Made by a program: the position numbers and the translations under genes
In this document: piece after piece, positions 26,886 to 35,756 of the stretch
Numbering within the stretch: the stretch's first letter is position 1
Layout: each line of letters starts with the position of its first letter
From: Luteolibacter luteus
Lineage (GTDB): Bacteria; Verrucomicrobiota; Verrucomicrobiia; Verrucomicrobiales; Akkermansiaceae
Assembly (NCBI RefSeq): GCF_012913485.1
Contig: NZ_CP051774.1
Coordinates: 2,046,001 to 2,110,000, forward strand
Direction of reading: 5' to 3'
DNA: 64,000 nt
The notes under the pieces: generated by a model
The model's input: the letters and a program-made list of their open reading frames with translations, nothing else
The model's database searches: none
Told to the model about the DNA's origin: nothing

Positions 26886-27149
26886 ATGCCCAGCAAGAAG
26901 GACATCCTCGACCTCCATTTCATGGACGCGCGGTACAAGCTGATCGATCTCGCCGCCTTTCTCGACCGGGTGGAGCGCCATCCCGGAGAAGCCGATTTCC
27001 GGCTGGAGGGTCTGAAGAAGGCCCTGCCGATCTTGCTTTCCGACCAACCAGGACGGGCAAAAGCGGTGCTGGAAGCACTGTCCGATCACTCCACGGAACC
27101 GGCGGAGAAGGCGACGATCCAGTTTGCCTACGGCGCGCCGCAGGCGTGA
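26886..27149 (+). CDS. Small conserved hypothetical protein
   Basis: An 87-residue soluble protein (MPSKKDILDLHFMDARYKLI) with amphipathic helices and the segments 'DLAAFLDRVERHPGEADFRL' and 'VLEALSDHSTEPAEKATIQF'. It is 105 bases upstream of the EboB-like hydrolase on the same strand and is divergent from the sigma factor. The ATG follows closely on AT-poor DNA without a strong ribosome binding site. I do not recognise the family; its conserved position next to the TatD-type gene in related genomes would be worth testing. Confidence 0.65.
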   Translation: MPSKKDILDLHFMDARYKLIDLAAFLDRVERHPGEADFRLEGLKKALPILLSDQPGRAKAVLEALSDHSTEPAEKATIQFAYGAPQA

Positions 27150-27254
27150 GGAAATCATCAACCATCCATCTCCCAATCATCCATCGAAGCGCGGCCTATG
27201 GCCGAAGTTCCTTTTCGGACTCCACGTCTCTCGCCCTGCGCTGCCTGCTTTCCC

Positions 27255-28055
27255 ATGAAATACATCGAGCCCCATGCCCACATGGTCAGCCGCACCACGG
27301 ACGACTATGAAAAGCTCGCCTTGGCCGGTTGTGTCGCACTGTGTGAACCCTCCTTCTGGGCGGGATTCGACCGTTCGTCGCCGGCGGGTTTCTACGATTA
27401 CTACCGCCAGCTCACGGAGTACGAGCCGAAGCGCGCCGCGAAGTATGGCATCCCCCATTTCTGTTGGCTGTGCATTAACCCGAAGGAGGCGGAAGACGCC
27501 GGCTTCGCGCGGGAAGTGATGTCGATCATCCCGGAATTCCTCGACAAGCCGACGGTACTGGGGATCGGGGAAATCGGCCTGAACAAGAACACGAAGAGCG
27601 AGCTGGCAATCTTCGAGGAGCACGTACAACTGGCGCTCGACCGCGACCTGCCGATCCTGATCCACACGCCGCACCTGGAAGACAAGCTGAAGGGAACCCG
27701 GCTAATCCTGGATGCCCTCGGCTCATTCTCCAAGCTGGACCGCGGGAAAGTGATCATCGACCACGTGGAGGAACATACGGTGAACCTCGTACTTGAGCAG
27801 GGCTACTGGGCAGGCATGACGCTCTACCCTGAAAGCAAGTGCACGCCGAACCGGGCGATCGACATGCTGGAGACCACCGACAGCGACCGGCTCTGGCTGA
27901 ACTCGGCCTGCGACTGGGGCGTCTCCGATCCGATGGCGGTGGTGAAGTGCGGCTTCGAGATGAAACGGCGCAAGCACACACCGGAGCAGATCGAAAAGGT
28001 ACTCTACGAAAATCCGCTCCGTTTCCTGAGCCAGTCGAAGAACTTCAAAATCTGA
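27255..28055 (+). CDS. TatD-family metal-dependent hydrolase, EboB-like
   Basis: A 266-residue TIM-barrel hydrolase. Metal ligands can be seen in 'EPHAHMVSRTTDDYEK' (HxH), 'GIGEIGLNKNTKSE' (Glu), 'ILIHTPHLEDKLKGT' (His), 'VIIDHVEEHTV' (His) and 'NSACDWGVSDP' (Asp). The wording is closer to the EboB subgroup of the Ebo system than to the TatD nuclease, judging from 'CEPSFWAGFDRSSPAGFYDY' and 'LYPESKCTPNRAIDML'. Ebo proteins are thought to move metabolites or precursors to the periplasm in bacteria and algal plastids. No other ebo gene lies in the window. The start at 27255 gives the metal motif at residue 5. Confidence 0.82.
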   Translation: MKYIEPHAHMVSRTTDDYEKLALAGCVALCEPSFWAGFDRSSPAGFYDYYRQLTEYEPKRAAKYGIPHFCWLCINPKEAEDAGFAREVMSIIPEFLDKPTVLGIGEIGLNKNTKSELAIFEEHVQLALDRDLPILIHTPHLEDKLKGTRLILDALGSFSKLDRGKVIIDHVEEHTVNLVLEQGYWAGMTLYPESKCTPNRAIDMLETTDSDRLWLNSACDWGVSDPMAVVKCGFEMKRRKHTPEQIEKVLYENPLRFLSQSKNFKI

Positions 28056-28088
28056 CTCCGCCTAAGGCGGGGATAATACCTCCTGGCC

Positions 28089-29387
28089 TCAGACTTTTGG
28101 CACGCGCATCGCGAGGACCTTGTCCACGCGGATGCCGTCCATGTCCACGATCTCGAAACGCCAGTCGCTGGCCTCAATGATGTCGCCCTCGGTCGGCACG
28201 CGGGAAAGCCGTTGGGAGAACCAGCCAGCGAGCGTTTGATATTCGTCGCCCGCGCCTTCGGGTTTCTCAAAGCCCTTCAGGAAGGTCTCGAGCTTCTCGA
28301 TTTCGAAGAGGCCATCAATCAGCCATGAACCGTCCTTGCGCTGCTTGATCGGCATCGAGAGGCGCTCTTCTTTCGAAGGAACATCGCCAACGATTGCTTC
28401 CATCAGGTCGATGAGGGTGACCATGCCAATGACGCCGCCGAATTCATCAACGACGAAGGCCGCGTGATGGCCGGTGCGCCGGAAATCCTCCAAGAGCAGG
28501 CTGGCCTTCTGGACCTCAGGGATCAGCAGGGGCGGCTGCATGAGATTCTGGAAACGGACCTCGATCCCCGCGGCAAGCTGGGCATAGCAATCCTTCACGG
28601 AAACCACGCCCACCAGATTATCCCGCTGGCCGTGATAAACAGGAAAGAAACCCTGGGTGCTCTTTACGATGCGCGGCCAGACATCGGCATGCCTTTCATC
28701 CCGCTCGATCCAGACCATTTTCGGGCGAGGGATCATGATGTCGTAAGCTTCGAGTTTGTCGAAGCCCAGGACGCCTTCCATCATTCGCGACTCCGAGCGC
28801 TCCACCCCGCCAGCGACCATTCCTTCACGGATCAGCACGGTGAGTTCCTCGCGGGAGAGCTTTGATTCTTCGCTTTCTTGGACCCCGCAGAGCTTCAACA
28901 GGCTGCTGGTGGACCAAGAGAGGAGAGTAACGAAGGGCGAGGCGATGCGCGAGAGACCGGACATGGGGCCCGACATCATGCTCGCGATCCCTTCCGGATA
29001 CTGCATGGCGAGCCGCTTCGGCACCAGCTCACCAATCACCAGGGAGAGGTAGGTGAGTGCGCCAATGACGATGGTGAAGGACACTTCCTGAGCCGCGTTT
29101 CCAAGGAAGGGCTCCAGCACCGGGCTCAAACGCGCGGAGAGGCTGGCACCCCCGAAGGCACCGGCGAAGATTCCGACGAGCGTGATCCCGATCTGGACCG
29201 TGGAGAGGAAGCGGTTCGGCGAATCGGCTAGGCGAAGCGCGCGAGCCGCCCCCTTGCTGCCGCTTTCGGCCCGGGCTTGGAGGACGGCGCGACGCGACGA
29301 AACGATCGCGATTTCGGTCATCGCGAAGAGGCCGTTGCAGAGCAGGAGGACGAAGATCAGGGCGATCTCGAACAAAGCGGAAGTCAT
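28089..29387 (-). CDS. CNNM/CorC family transporter (hemolysin-like, DUF21-CBS-CorC)
   Basis: A 432-residue inner-membrane protein. Residues 1-200 form the DUF21/CNNM membrane domain ('ALIFVLLLCNGLFAMTEIAI', 'IGITLVGIFAGAFGGASL', 'LVIGELVPKRLAMQYPE'). Two CBS domains follow (about 210-340, 'MIPRPKMVWIERDE' and 'FVVDEFGGVIGMVTLIDLME') and a CorC/HlyC C-terminal domain (about 350-430). The family handles Mg2+ and Co2+ efflux or resistance; the old 'hemolysin' label is misleading. It shares its strand with the TerC gene 65 bases upstream, which suggests a metal-homeostasis unit. Confidence 0.92.
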   Translation of the reverse strand: MTSALFEIALIFVLLLCNGLFAMTEIAIVSSRRAVLQARAESGSKGAARALRLADSPNRFLSTVQIGITLVGIFAGAFGGASLSARLSPVLEPFLGNAAQEVSFTIVIGALTYLSLVIGELVPKRLAMQYPEGIASMMSGPMSGLSRIASPFVTLLSWSTSSLLKLCGVQESEESKLSREELTVLIREGMVAGGVERSESRMMEGVLGFDKLEAYDIMIPRPKMVWIERDERHADVWPRIVKSTQGFFPVYHGQRDNLVGVVSVKDCYAQLAAGIEVRFQNLMQPPLLIPEVQKASLLLEDFRRTGHHAAFVVDEFGGVIGMVTLIDLMEAIVGDVPSKEERLSMPIKQRKDGSWLIDGLFEIEKLETFLKGFEKPEGAGDEYQTLAGWFSQRLSRVPTEGDIIEASDWRFEIVDMDGIRVDKVLAMRVPKV

Positions 29388-29452
29388 GTGGCCCCCAGCT
29401 TAAGCACGGTTTGGTCTCGATTTCAGCTTACTTTCGCAGGGAGAGAAGAATC

Positions 29453-30454
29453 TCATTTCTCCTCTTTCACTTCCTCCGAGTGTTCTTCCAAGGCCGCTTC
29501 CAGCGGGCTCTCCGGGAGAGGATGGAGCTTGCGATGAATCACCGACGCAATCGTGGAAATGGCGAGCACGCCCCCGATCACACCAAGCGAGACGTTGGTA
29601 TCGATCTTCCAAGCGCTGTGAGCCAGAGACATCTTCACGCCCACGAAGACCAGGATGACGCCCAGGCCATACTTGAGGAAATGGAAGTAGGGCAGGATGC
29701 CTGCGATCGCGAAGTAGAGCGAGCGGAGGCCGAGGATCGCGAAAACATTCGAGGTATAGACGATGAAGGTATCAGTGGTGATGGCGAAAATTGCCGGAAT
29801 CGAATCCACGGCGAAGATGACGTCCGTGACTTCCACGCAGAGCAGAACTGCCAGCAGCGGGGTGGCCATGCGCCGGCCATTTTCCACCACCATGAAATGC
29901 CCCCCGCGGTAGCCCTCGGTCATGGGCATGGTTCTTTTCAGAAGGCGTACGGCGATGCTCTTCCCGGGATCCACCGAGTCTTCATCGTGGAAGAACATCT
30001 TGATACCGGTGAAGACCAGCAGGGCGGCGAAAATATAAATGATCCACGAGAAATTCGTGATCAGGGCGGCTCCGCCCGCAATCATCCCGGCACGCAAGGC
30101 CAGCGCACCGAAAATACCCCAGAAGAGCACCTTGTGTTGGTACTCCCGCGGCACCTTGAAGAAGGAGAAGATCACCGCGAAGACGAAGACATTGTCCACG
30201 GAGAGCGATTTCTCCAGCACGTAGCCCGCGAGGAACTCTTTGCCCGCCTGCCCCCCGAGTTTCCAGCCCACCCAGACGTTGAACGCCATGGCGAGGGCGA
30301 TCCAGACCGCGGTCCAACCGAGCGCCTCCTTCACCTTTACGACGTGGGCCTTGCGGTTGAAGACCCCCAGGTCGAGGGCCAGCATGAATAGCACGAAGCC
30401 ATTAAAGATGACCCACCAGGAGACAGGAATCGACGCGGTCGTTGCAGCAAGCAT
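29453..30454 (-). CDS. TerC/Alx family membrane protein
   Basis: A 333-residue protein with about nine membrane segments, beginning MLAATTASIPVSWWVIFNG. The TerC signature is present: 'FLAGYVLEKSLSVDNVFVF' and, in the second half, 'VEVTDVIFAVDSIPAIFAI', each with the acidic residues and Asn/Asp thought to bind metal. It resembles Alx/YkoY, which move Mn2+ (or Ca2+) and assist secreted metalloproteins. No yybP-ykoY manganese riboswitch is visible in the 120 bases upstream; instead there is a perfect inverted repeat at 30491-30522. The CNNM gene follows downstream. Confidence 0.9.
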   Translation of the reverse strand: MLAATTASIPVSWWVIFNGFVLFMLALDLGVFNRKAHVVKVKEALGWTAVWIALAMAFNVWVGWKLGGQAGKEFLAGYVLEKSLSVDNVFVFAVIFSFFKVPREYQHKVLFWGIFGALALRAGMIAGGAALITNFSWIIYIFAALLVFTGIKMFFHDEDSVDPGKSIAVRLLKRTMPMTEGYRGGHFMVVENGRRMATPLLAVLLCVEVTDVIFAVDSIPAIFAITTDTFIVYTSNVFAILGLRSLYFAIAGILPYFHFLKYGLGVILVFVGVKMSLAHSAWKIDTNVSLGVIGGVLAISTIASVIHRKLHPLPESPLEAALEEHSEEVKEEK

Positions 30455-30490
30455 GAAGCATGGGATGAAACGGTCCGGGAAAGATGCTCT

Positions 30491-30522
30491 CAATTGGAAA
30501 ACCTGCTACGATTTTCCAATTG
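30491..30522. promoter_or_regulatory. Perfect 11-bp inverted repeat between divergent genes
   Basis: caattggaaaa (30491-30501) and ttttccaattg (30512-30522) are exact reverse complements around a 10-base centre. The repeat lies between terC (starts 30454, leftward) and the gene starting at 30578 (rightward). There is no T run on either side, so it looks more like an operator for a dimeric regulator than a terminator. Confidence 0.5.
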
Positions 30523-30577
30523 GCCCGGCTGGAACGAACTCGACTCCTCATTTCCCTCGGGTTAGGGGATATCGACC

Positions 30578-32416
30578 GTGAGAAAACTCCTCGCCATTCT
30601 CATTATCCCCCATCTGGCTTGCGCCGAGGACTTCGAGCAGCAGCGAATCCAGGAACAAATTGATGATCACCGGGTTCTGCATTTGATAAATCGAGGAATG
30701 CTTCCGGATGCTCTGAAACTAGAAGAGCTTCCTCGAGACCTGAAGTATCCTAAAGGAATCGTGTCGGTGATTCCCGACCCAAAAGATCGGGAGGACGGCA
30801 GAATCATTGTTTATCTCATTAACGACACTGATGAACCCCTCAAAGAGGGTCTCTCGACAGTCCGGAATTGCTTTCAGGAAGTGTCAATAGATTCCATATG
30901 GACTCTCTCCTCATCTCCCCGGTGGCAGGATTGTGGTACAGGATTGGTCTTCGAGTCCAAGGATCTCCCGCAGCATCACGCTGCGATCTTCTTCGAGAAT
31001 GACCCCGCGATCGGCGATCTGACTGGATCCCTGCGCTACTGCGTAAATATCCAGGGCTCGAAGGCGATTGCCTCAGCTCCATTTGAGGGACGTTTCAGAT
31101 CGAAGGAGTTCGATAGGGCTGGTGACGGAGTCACAAGTTCAGCAGGCCGCTTTCTCCACGACATCCCACTCGCCGCCAAGGCTCCTGCTTGGAAAGAGAT
31201 TGAAGCCGCGAAAAAGCGTGAAGAGATCGTGGCATCCCTCGAATTACAGCGCCACTACCATGCGGATTGGGCGATCCGCCAGAGGGCATCCCAGTGGGCA
31301 GAGATCCTAGGCAAAGAGAATGCGGACGAACCTTGTCGCAATGCAATCCGGGAAATCCTCTCGAAGCCTTGGAAAAAGGATCGGGATGAAGCGGCGCTCT
31401 TTCAGCGCTGCCGGGAGACGCTATTGGCGGACGAGAAGGACGATTGGCCCTATGGGTCTCCCGAACGTCGCAAGGAGGCGGCGTGGAGACAACTCGCGGA
31501 TCTCAACCCCTCTGAGATGAGAAACCTGTGCAATCCCGAACGTCTCGCCAGGCTCGATGCTATCAATGCATCGGGCAATCCTTGGGGGGCCGCGCGGGAG
31601 GAGGCAGTTGGACTCGCAGCTCTGGCGGTTCAGAGAATCAAATCTGGACCTGCAGATGAAGGGAATGCGGCAGGCTACTTTCTTCAAAGGACTTACATCC
31701 GAGATTTGCCTCCGTTGGAGGATTGGGGCAGGGAGCTGCTTAAGTCCGATTCACCCGTCGCACGCGAAACCGGACTCTCGTTACTCTTGCGGGCCAACAA
31801 GAAAAAAGAGGCTTTGGCGTGGCTTGAGATGCATGCTGAAAGGTTCCGATCCGAGACAGGAACCCTACTGCCGTTGCTCGTCCGAGAGCCCTCGGATTTG
31901 GAGGGCTGGCAGGTTCAGATGATTCTCCATTGGCTGGAGGACGACTATGCCCACGCGGTTTCATATCTTTCGGAAAACTCCTACGCTCCGGGAGAGCGCT
32001 CGAACAGTCTCGCTCCCGCTCTTCAAGCCTCCATCACGCGCTACCTCGAAAACGAAGCCAAGAACCCAAAGGTTATCGAAGAGGCTCCTCTCCAGCGGGA
32101 TGAGGAAGGCAAGATCCAGATAATTGATCGAGGATTCCATCCACGCCTCCACGTTCTCAGGATGTCTATCACCTTGGTCGCCGCTTGGCGTGATCCGGCA
32201 CACACTCCACTGCTGGAGAAATTTCTGCGGCATCCAGCCTGCCAATATTCAATTTCACAGGACAGTGATGGTCGTGAGAAAATTAGCCGGCTCTTTTCAA
32301 TTCGGGAGCAGATTAAAGAGGTTCTACGTGACCGGGAAGTGGTCGTTGGAAAAGACGTCGTCACTTTCGAGGAAGTGCCCTTGAAAGACCTTCCTCCTAA
32401 AAATCCGGAGCGCTGA
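30578..32416 (+). CDS. Secreted protein of unknown function
   Basis: A 612-residue protein with a GTG start behind a good ribosome binding site (taggggat) and a signal peptide (RKLLAILIIPHLACA). The mature N-terminal third has a beta-rich region ('RIIVYLINDTDEPLKEGLST') that may bind a ligand or partner. The rest is mostly helical with repeated Trp and acidic residues ('WAIRQRASQWAEILGKEN', 'EEAVGLAALAVQRI'), suggesting helical repeats. No known domain is recognised. Base composition is visibly lower in GC, with more A/T third positions, than in flanking genes, hinting at transfer or relaxed selection. Its start faces terC. Confidence 0.7.
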   Translation: MRKLLAILIIPHLACAEDFEQQRIQEQIDDHRVLHLINRGMLPDALKLEELPRDLKYPKGIVSVIPDPKDREDGRIIVYLINDTDEPLKEGLSTVRNCFQEVSIDSIWTLSSSPRWQDCGTGLVFESKDLPQHHAAIFFENDPAIGDLTGSLRYCVNIQGSKAIASAPFEGRFRSKEFDRAGDGVTSSAGRFLHDIPLAAKAPAWKEIEAAKKREEIVASLELQRHYHADWAIRQRASQWAEILGKENADEPCRNAIREILSKPWKKDRDEAALFQRCRETLLADEKDDWPYGSPERRKEAAWRQLADLNPSEMRNLCNPERLARLDAINASGNPWGAAREEAVGLAALAVQRIKSGPADEGNAAGYFLQRTYIRDLPPLEDWGRELLKSDSPVARETGLSLLLRANKKKEALAWLEMHAERFRSETGTLLPLLVREPSDLEGWQVQMILHWLEDDYAHAVSYLSENSYAPGERSNSLAPALQASITRYLENEAKNPKVIEEAPLQRDEEGKIQIIDRGFHPRLHVLRMSITLVAAWRDPAHTPLLEKFLRHPACQYSISQDSDGREKISRLFSIREQIKEVLRDREVVVGKDVVTFEEVPLKDLPPKNPER

Positions 32417-32445
32417 GCTGCCACTTCAGCGGACAAGGAACTAGC

Positions 32446-34194
32446 TCATCCCGCTGCAGGCTCGCGGTGAGGGAAGAATTCGCGGCGGACGCGCTCGTTC
32501 TCCCGGTCGAGTTGTTCGCCGGTGGCCCCGAAGCCACGGAGGATGTTCTCGGTCATGGAAAGGGCAACTTCCCCTTCTCCGGAGAAAACCTCGTCGGCAC
32601 CGGCTTCCAAGAGCTGGTCGGCTTCCTGCAGGTAGGCGGTGCGGGCGAGGACGCGGATCGAGGGATTCAAGCGGCGGGCTTCCTGAATGACCTCGGAGCC
32701 CATCGAGACACTGGAGGCGCTCAGGATGAGAATGTCTGCATTTCCGACACCGGCGGTTTTCAGGGTCTCCGGATGGCTGGCGTCGCCATAGAACGCTTGT
32801 TCGCCTTCGGCTTTGAGGGTTTGGACCGTATCGACATTCATTTCGACGATGACGGGCACAAAGCCGTTGTCCTTCAGGAGACGTGCGAGGGTGCGACCGA
32901 CCGGTCCATAGCCAATGACCACTGCTCGACGGGTAAGTCCGTGGGGGTCGCCCGATGGGCTTCCTTCCTCTGAAACTTCGACCCGGTTGAGGAGCTTCCA
33001 TAGTTTCGGGCGCGCGGCGACCCAGCGCTCGATCGGGCCGACCGCACGGTAGAAGAGCGGGGAGAGCGTGATGGAGAGAATCGCGGTCGCAACAAGGGCA
33101 TTGAAGGCCTCGGCACTGACCACCCCGTATTGCGCTCCGATGGTAGCGACGATGAAGGAGAACTCACCGATCTGCGAGAGGACAGCCCCGACGGAGAGCG
33201 CGGTCCGGAGCGGGTAGCGCAGGAGAATCGTAATGAAGATCGCAGCCAAGGGCTTGCCAATGATGACGATTCCCAGCGTCGCCGCTGCCAGCCATGGAGT
33301 TTCCAGCAGACTCCGGAAATCAAAGAGCATCCCCACCGAGACAAAGAACAGCACCGCAAAGGCATCCTTCATCGGCAGCGCGTCGATCGCCGCGCGATTG
33401 CTGAACTCAGAGCGACCCACGACCATGCCGGCGAGGAAAGCTCCGAGCTCCATCGAGACTCCGAAGAGCTTGGCAGACCCGACCGCGATGCCCAATGCGA
33501 GTACCAGGATGGTGAGCGTGAAGAGTTCGCGGGAGCCGGTGCGTGCAATACGCGTGAGCAGCCGGGGAATTGCCCAGCCACCGAAGAGGAAGGTGAAAGC
33601 GACCAGCGCGCCGATTTTCAGGGTAGTCCACAGCAATGCCATGGCGATCCCGGCTCCGCCGGAACTCGACTCCCCTCCCCCGAAAATCGCAGGAAGGAGG
33701 ACCAGGACGAAGACGGTGAAAATATCCTCCACCACCAGCCAGCCGATGGCGATGTGCCCGGTGGGGGTGTGGAGGTGATTATTATCCACGAGAATTCGGG
33801 TGAGCACGACGGTACTTGCCACCGCGATGGCCATGCCGAAGACCGCGCCCTGCGTCCAACTCCATCCAAAGGCCCGCATGAGCAGCATGCTCAACAAGGT
33901 GGCGACGGCGCTCTGAACGATGGCCCCGGGGACCGCGATCCGTTTCACGGCGAGCAGTTCTTTGAAATGGAAATGCAGGCCGACGCCGAACATCAGGAGG
34001 ATCACCCCGATATGAGCCATTTGCTCCGCGAGATGGCGATCTGCCACAAATCCGGGAGTGTGCGGGCTGACCACAATCCCCGCGAGCAGATAGCCCACGA
34101 TCGGGGATAAACCCATCCGATGCGACAGATAACCAAGGAATAGCGCCGCACCAAGGCCGCCGGTGAAAGTGAGGATTAGGTCGAGATCGTGCAT
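32446..34194 (-). CDS. Monovalent cation:proton antiporter, YbaL/KefB-like (CPA2)
   Basis: A 582-residue inner-membrane exchanger. Residues 1-390 form the 12-13-helix Na+/H+-exchanger domain ('GLSPIVGYLLAGIVVSPHTP', 'VILLMFGVGLHFHFKELLAV', 'GWLVVEDIFTVFVLVLLP', 'ALGAFLAGMVVG' variants). A TrkA-N (RCK) NAD-binding domain follows from about residue 410 with 'AVVIGYGPVGRTLARLLKDN'. The order and wording resemble E. coli YbaL. It probably exports K+ or Na+ for protons and is gated by nucleotide binding to the RCK domain. It is convergent with the upstream secreted-protein gene. Confidence 0.9.
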   Translation of the reverse strand: MHDLDLILTFTGGLGAALFLGYLSHRMGLSPIVGYLLAGIVVSPHTPGFVADRHLAEQMAHIGVILLMFGVGLHFHFKELLAVKRIAVPGAIVQSAVATLLSMLLMRAFGWSWTQGAVFGMAIAVASTVVLTRILVDNNHLHTPTGHIAIGWLVVEDIFTVFVLVLLPAIFGGGESSSGGAGIAMALLWTTLKIGALVAFTFLFGGWAIPRLLTRIARTGSRELFTLTILVLALGIAVGSAKLFGVSMELGAFLAGMVVGRSEFSNRAAIDALPMKDAFAVLFFVSVGMLFDFRSLLETPWLAAATLGIVIIGKPLAAIFITILLRYPLRTALSVGAVLSQIGEFSFIVATIGAQYGVVSAEAFNALVATAILSITLSPLFYRAVGPIERWVAARPKLWKLLNRVEVSEEGSPSGDPHGLTRRAVVIGYGPVGRTLARLLKDNGFVPVIVEMNVDTVQTLKAEGEQAFYGDASHPETLKTAGVGNADILILSASSVSMGSEVIQEARRLNPSIRVLARTAYLQEADQLLEAGADEVFSGEGEVALSMTENILRGFGATGEQLDRENERVRREFFPHREPAAG

Positions 34195-34345
34195 GCCGGG
34201 ATGGGAAAAAGCCGCGCAAACCTACGCACCGAGTCCGCCTTGTCTGTGACTTTTTGCCACGGCGACCCCATGTCAGGGATTCCACTACAACCTAGGATCG
34301 GCGGGTGAAGCTTGTGAAACCGGCGTCGCAGGTTAGGAGATGGTT

Positions 34346-34807
34346 ATGGCTTCAGGTGATTCTCCCTTGGTGGTCGTGACCCACATTTACCCCTTCCAGC
34401 GGGAGACGGTCTTCAATGCATGGCTGGATCCGGGAAAGGTCGGGAAATGGATGTTCGGGCCGCCACTCCGGGAGGAGACGATCGTGCGGATGGGCTTGGA
34501 AGCCCGGGTTGGCGGGCATTTCTCGTTCGTGGTAAACCGCGAGGGAAAAGACTTCGATCACGTGGGGGAGTATCTGGAGATCGAGTCCCCACAGCTGCTG
34601 GCTTTCACCTGGGGGATCAAAGGAATGTCGGAGGATCCCGAGAGCCGCGTAAGGGTCGAGATCGTGCCGACCACCGGGGGCTGCGAGCTGAGCCTGCAGC
34701 ATCAGATCCCTGCCGAATGGGCGGAGTTCGTGAACCGGACCAAGGAGGGTTGGACGAAGATGCTGGCATCCCTTGAGAAGACTTTGGCGCGGGAGGGCAA
34801 AGCTTGA
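34346..34807 (+). CDS. SRPBCC (AHSA1-type) domain protein
   Basis: A 153-residue protein with the helix-grip fold of the AHSA1/polyketide cyclase-like group: 'THIYPFQRETVFNAWLDPGK', 'KWMFGPP', 'GGHFSFVV', 'HVGEYLEIESPQLLAFTW' and 'GWTKMLASLEKTLA'. Such proteins bind small hydrophobic ligands; the ligand here is unknown. The ATG at 34346 has an aggag ribosome binding site six bases upstream, so it is preferred over the ATG at 34340, which would overlap that site. The stop overlaps the next start (TTGA), showing coupling to the acetyltransferase. Confidence 0.85.
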   Translation: MASGDSPLVVVTHIYPFQRETVFNAWLDPGKVGKWMFGPPLREETIVRMGLEARVGGHFSFVVNREGKDFDHVGEYLEIESPQLLAFTWGIKGMSEDPESRVRVEIVPTTGGCELSLQHQIPAEWAEFVNRTKEGWTKMLASLEKTLAREGKA

Positions 34808-35322
34808 TCGAGCGACTGGTCATTCGCGGCCTCCGCGAGAGCGACGCCATCCCGCCAATCACCAAGCTATTGCACGAGGCCTATGCGCCACTGGCGGCGA
34901 TGGGCCTGCGGTATACGGCGACGTATCAGGACGACGAGGTGACCCTGCGGCGCTTGACGCGCGGCGTGGCATTCGTGGGTGAACTGGACGAGCAGATTGT
35001 GGCGACGGTGACACTCTATCCGGATGGCGTCGAGGATGGTCCCTGCGAGTGGTATCGGCGGATGGGGGTGCACTACTTCGGACAATTCGCGGTGAAGCCG
35101 GACTTGCAGAGGCAGGGACTTGGCAGGCGCTTCGTCCAGCTCATGGAGGTAGAAGCGGCAAAGCGCGGGGCCGAGGAGTTGGCCTTGGATACGGCCGAAC
35201 CAGCCCATCATCTGCGGGAATGGTATGAACGGCTGGGCTACCGGGAGGTGGAGCTGGTACAGTGGGGCAGCACCAACTACCGCAGCGTGATTCTTTCCAA
35301 ATCCCTCGCACCATGCCCGTGA
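34804..35322 (+). CDS. GNAT family N-acetyltransferase
   Basis: A 172-residue acetyl-CoA-dependent acetyltransferase. The binding motif A is 'GQFAVKPDLQRQGLGRRFV' (R/QxxGxG/A), followed by 'ALDTAEPAHHLREWYERLGY', the usual motif B with the conserved Tyr. It begins with a TTG that overlaps the stop of the SRPBCC gene by four bases, and its end overlaps the next GNAT gene by ten bases. The substrate cannot be told from sequence; small-molecule or protein N-acetylation is possible. Confidence 0.85.
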   Translation: MIERLVIRGLRESDAIPPITKLLHEAYAPLAAMGLRYTATYQDDEVTLRRLTRGVAFVGELDEQIVATVTLYPDGVEDGPCEWYRRMGVHYFGQFAVKPDLQRQGLGRRFVQLMEVEAAKRGAEELALDTAEPAHHLREWYERLGYREVELVQWGSTNYRSVILSKSLAPCP

Positions 35323-35756
35323 CCATCAGACCGGCCGTGCCCGCCGACCTCACCGACTGTGCCTTGTTCTTCACCGAGGTCTTCAATGCGCCGCCATGGG
35401 ACGAGCAGTGGACGAAGGAGAGCTCCTGGCAGCGGCTATCGGACTGCATGCACACGCCGAACTTCCTCGGCCTGATTGCCGAGGATGGCGCGGAGATCGT
35501 AGCGATGGCCTTCGGCTACTCGCAGCGCTACCAAGAAGAGCTCCACTACAATCTGCTGGAGTTCTGCGTAGCGAACGAAAGACAGGGCGAAGGGATCGGC
35601 AGCGAATTGCTCGCAGAGCTTCACTCCCGCTTGCTAGAGGCCGGCGTGGCGCGGGTCTGCACCTTGACCGCCCGCGATACACCGGCACAGGAGTTCTACC
35701 TCAAGGGTGGCTTTTACATCAGCCCCAAGATGATCCTCATGTCGCGACGCTACTGA
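35313..35756 (+). CDS. GNAT family N-acetyltransferase
   Basis: A 147-residue acetyltransferase, MPVTIRPAVPADLTDCALFF. Motif A reads 'EFCVANERQGEGIGSELLAE' (RxxGxG variant) and motif B 'LTARDTPAQEFYLKGGFY'. It is the last of three overlapping genes (SRPBCC, GNAT, GNAT) and is not closely similar to its GNAT neighbour, so it is not a recent duplicate. Its last 20 bases overlap the end of the converging DUF2917 gene. Confidence 0.85.
   Translation: MPVTIRPAVPADLTDCALFFTEVFNAPPWDEQWTKESSWQRLSDCMHTPNFLGLIAEDGAEIVAMAFGYSQRYQEELHYNLLEFCVANERQGEGIGSELLAELHSRLLEAGVARVCTLTARDTPAQEFYLKGGFYISPKMILMSRRY

Noticed and set aside
30455-30577. Possible Mn2+ riboswitch before terC
   Set aside because: The yybP-ykoY core sequences are not present; only a simple inverted repeat is.
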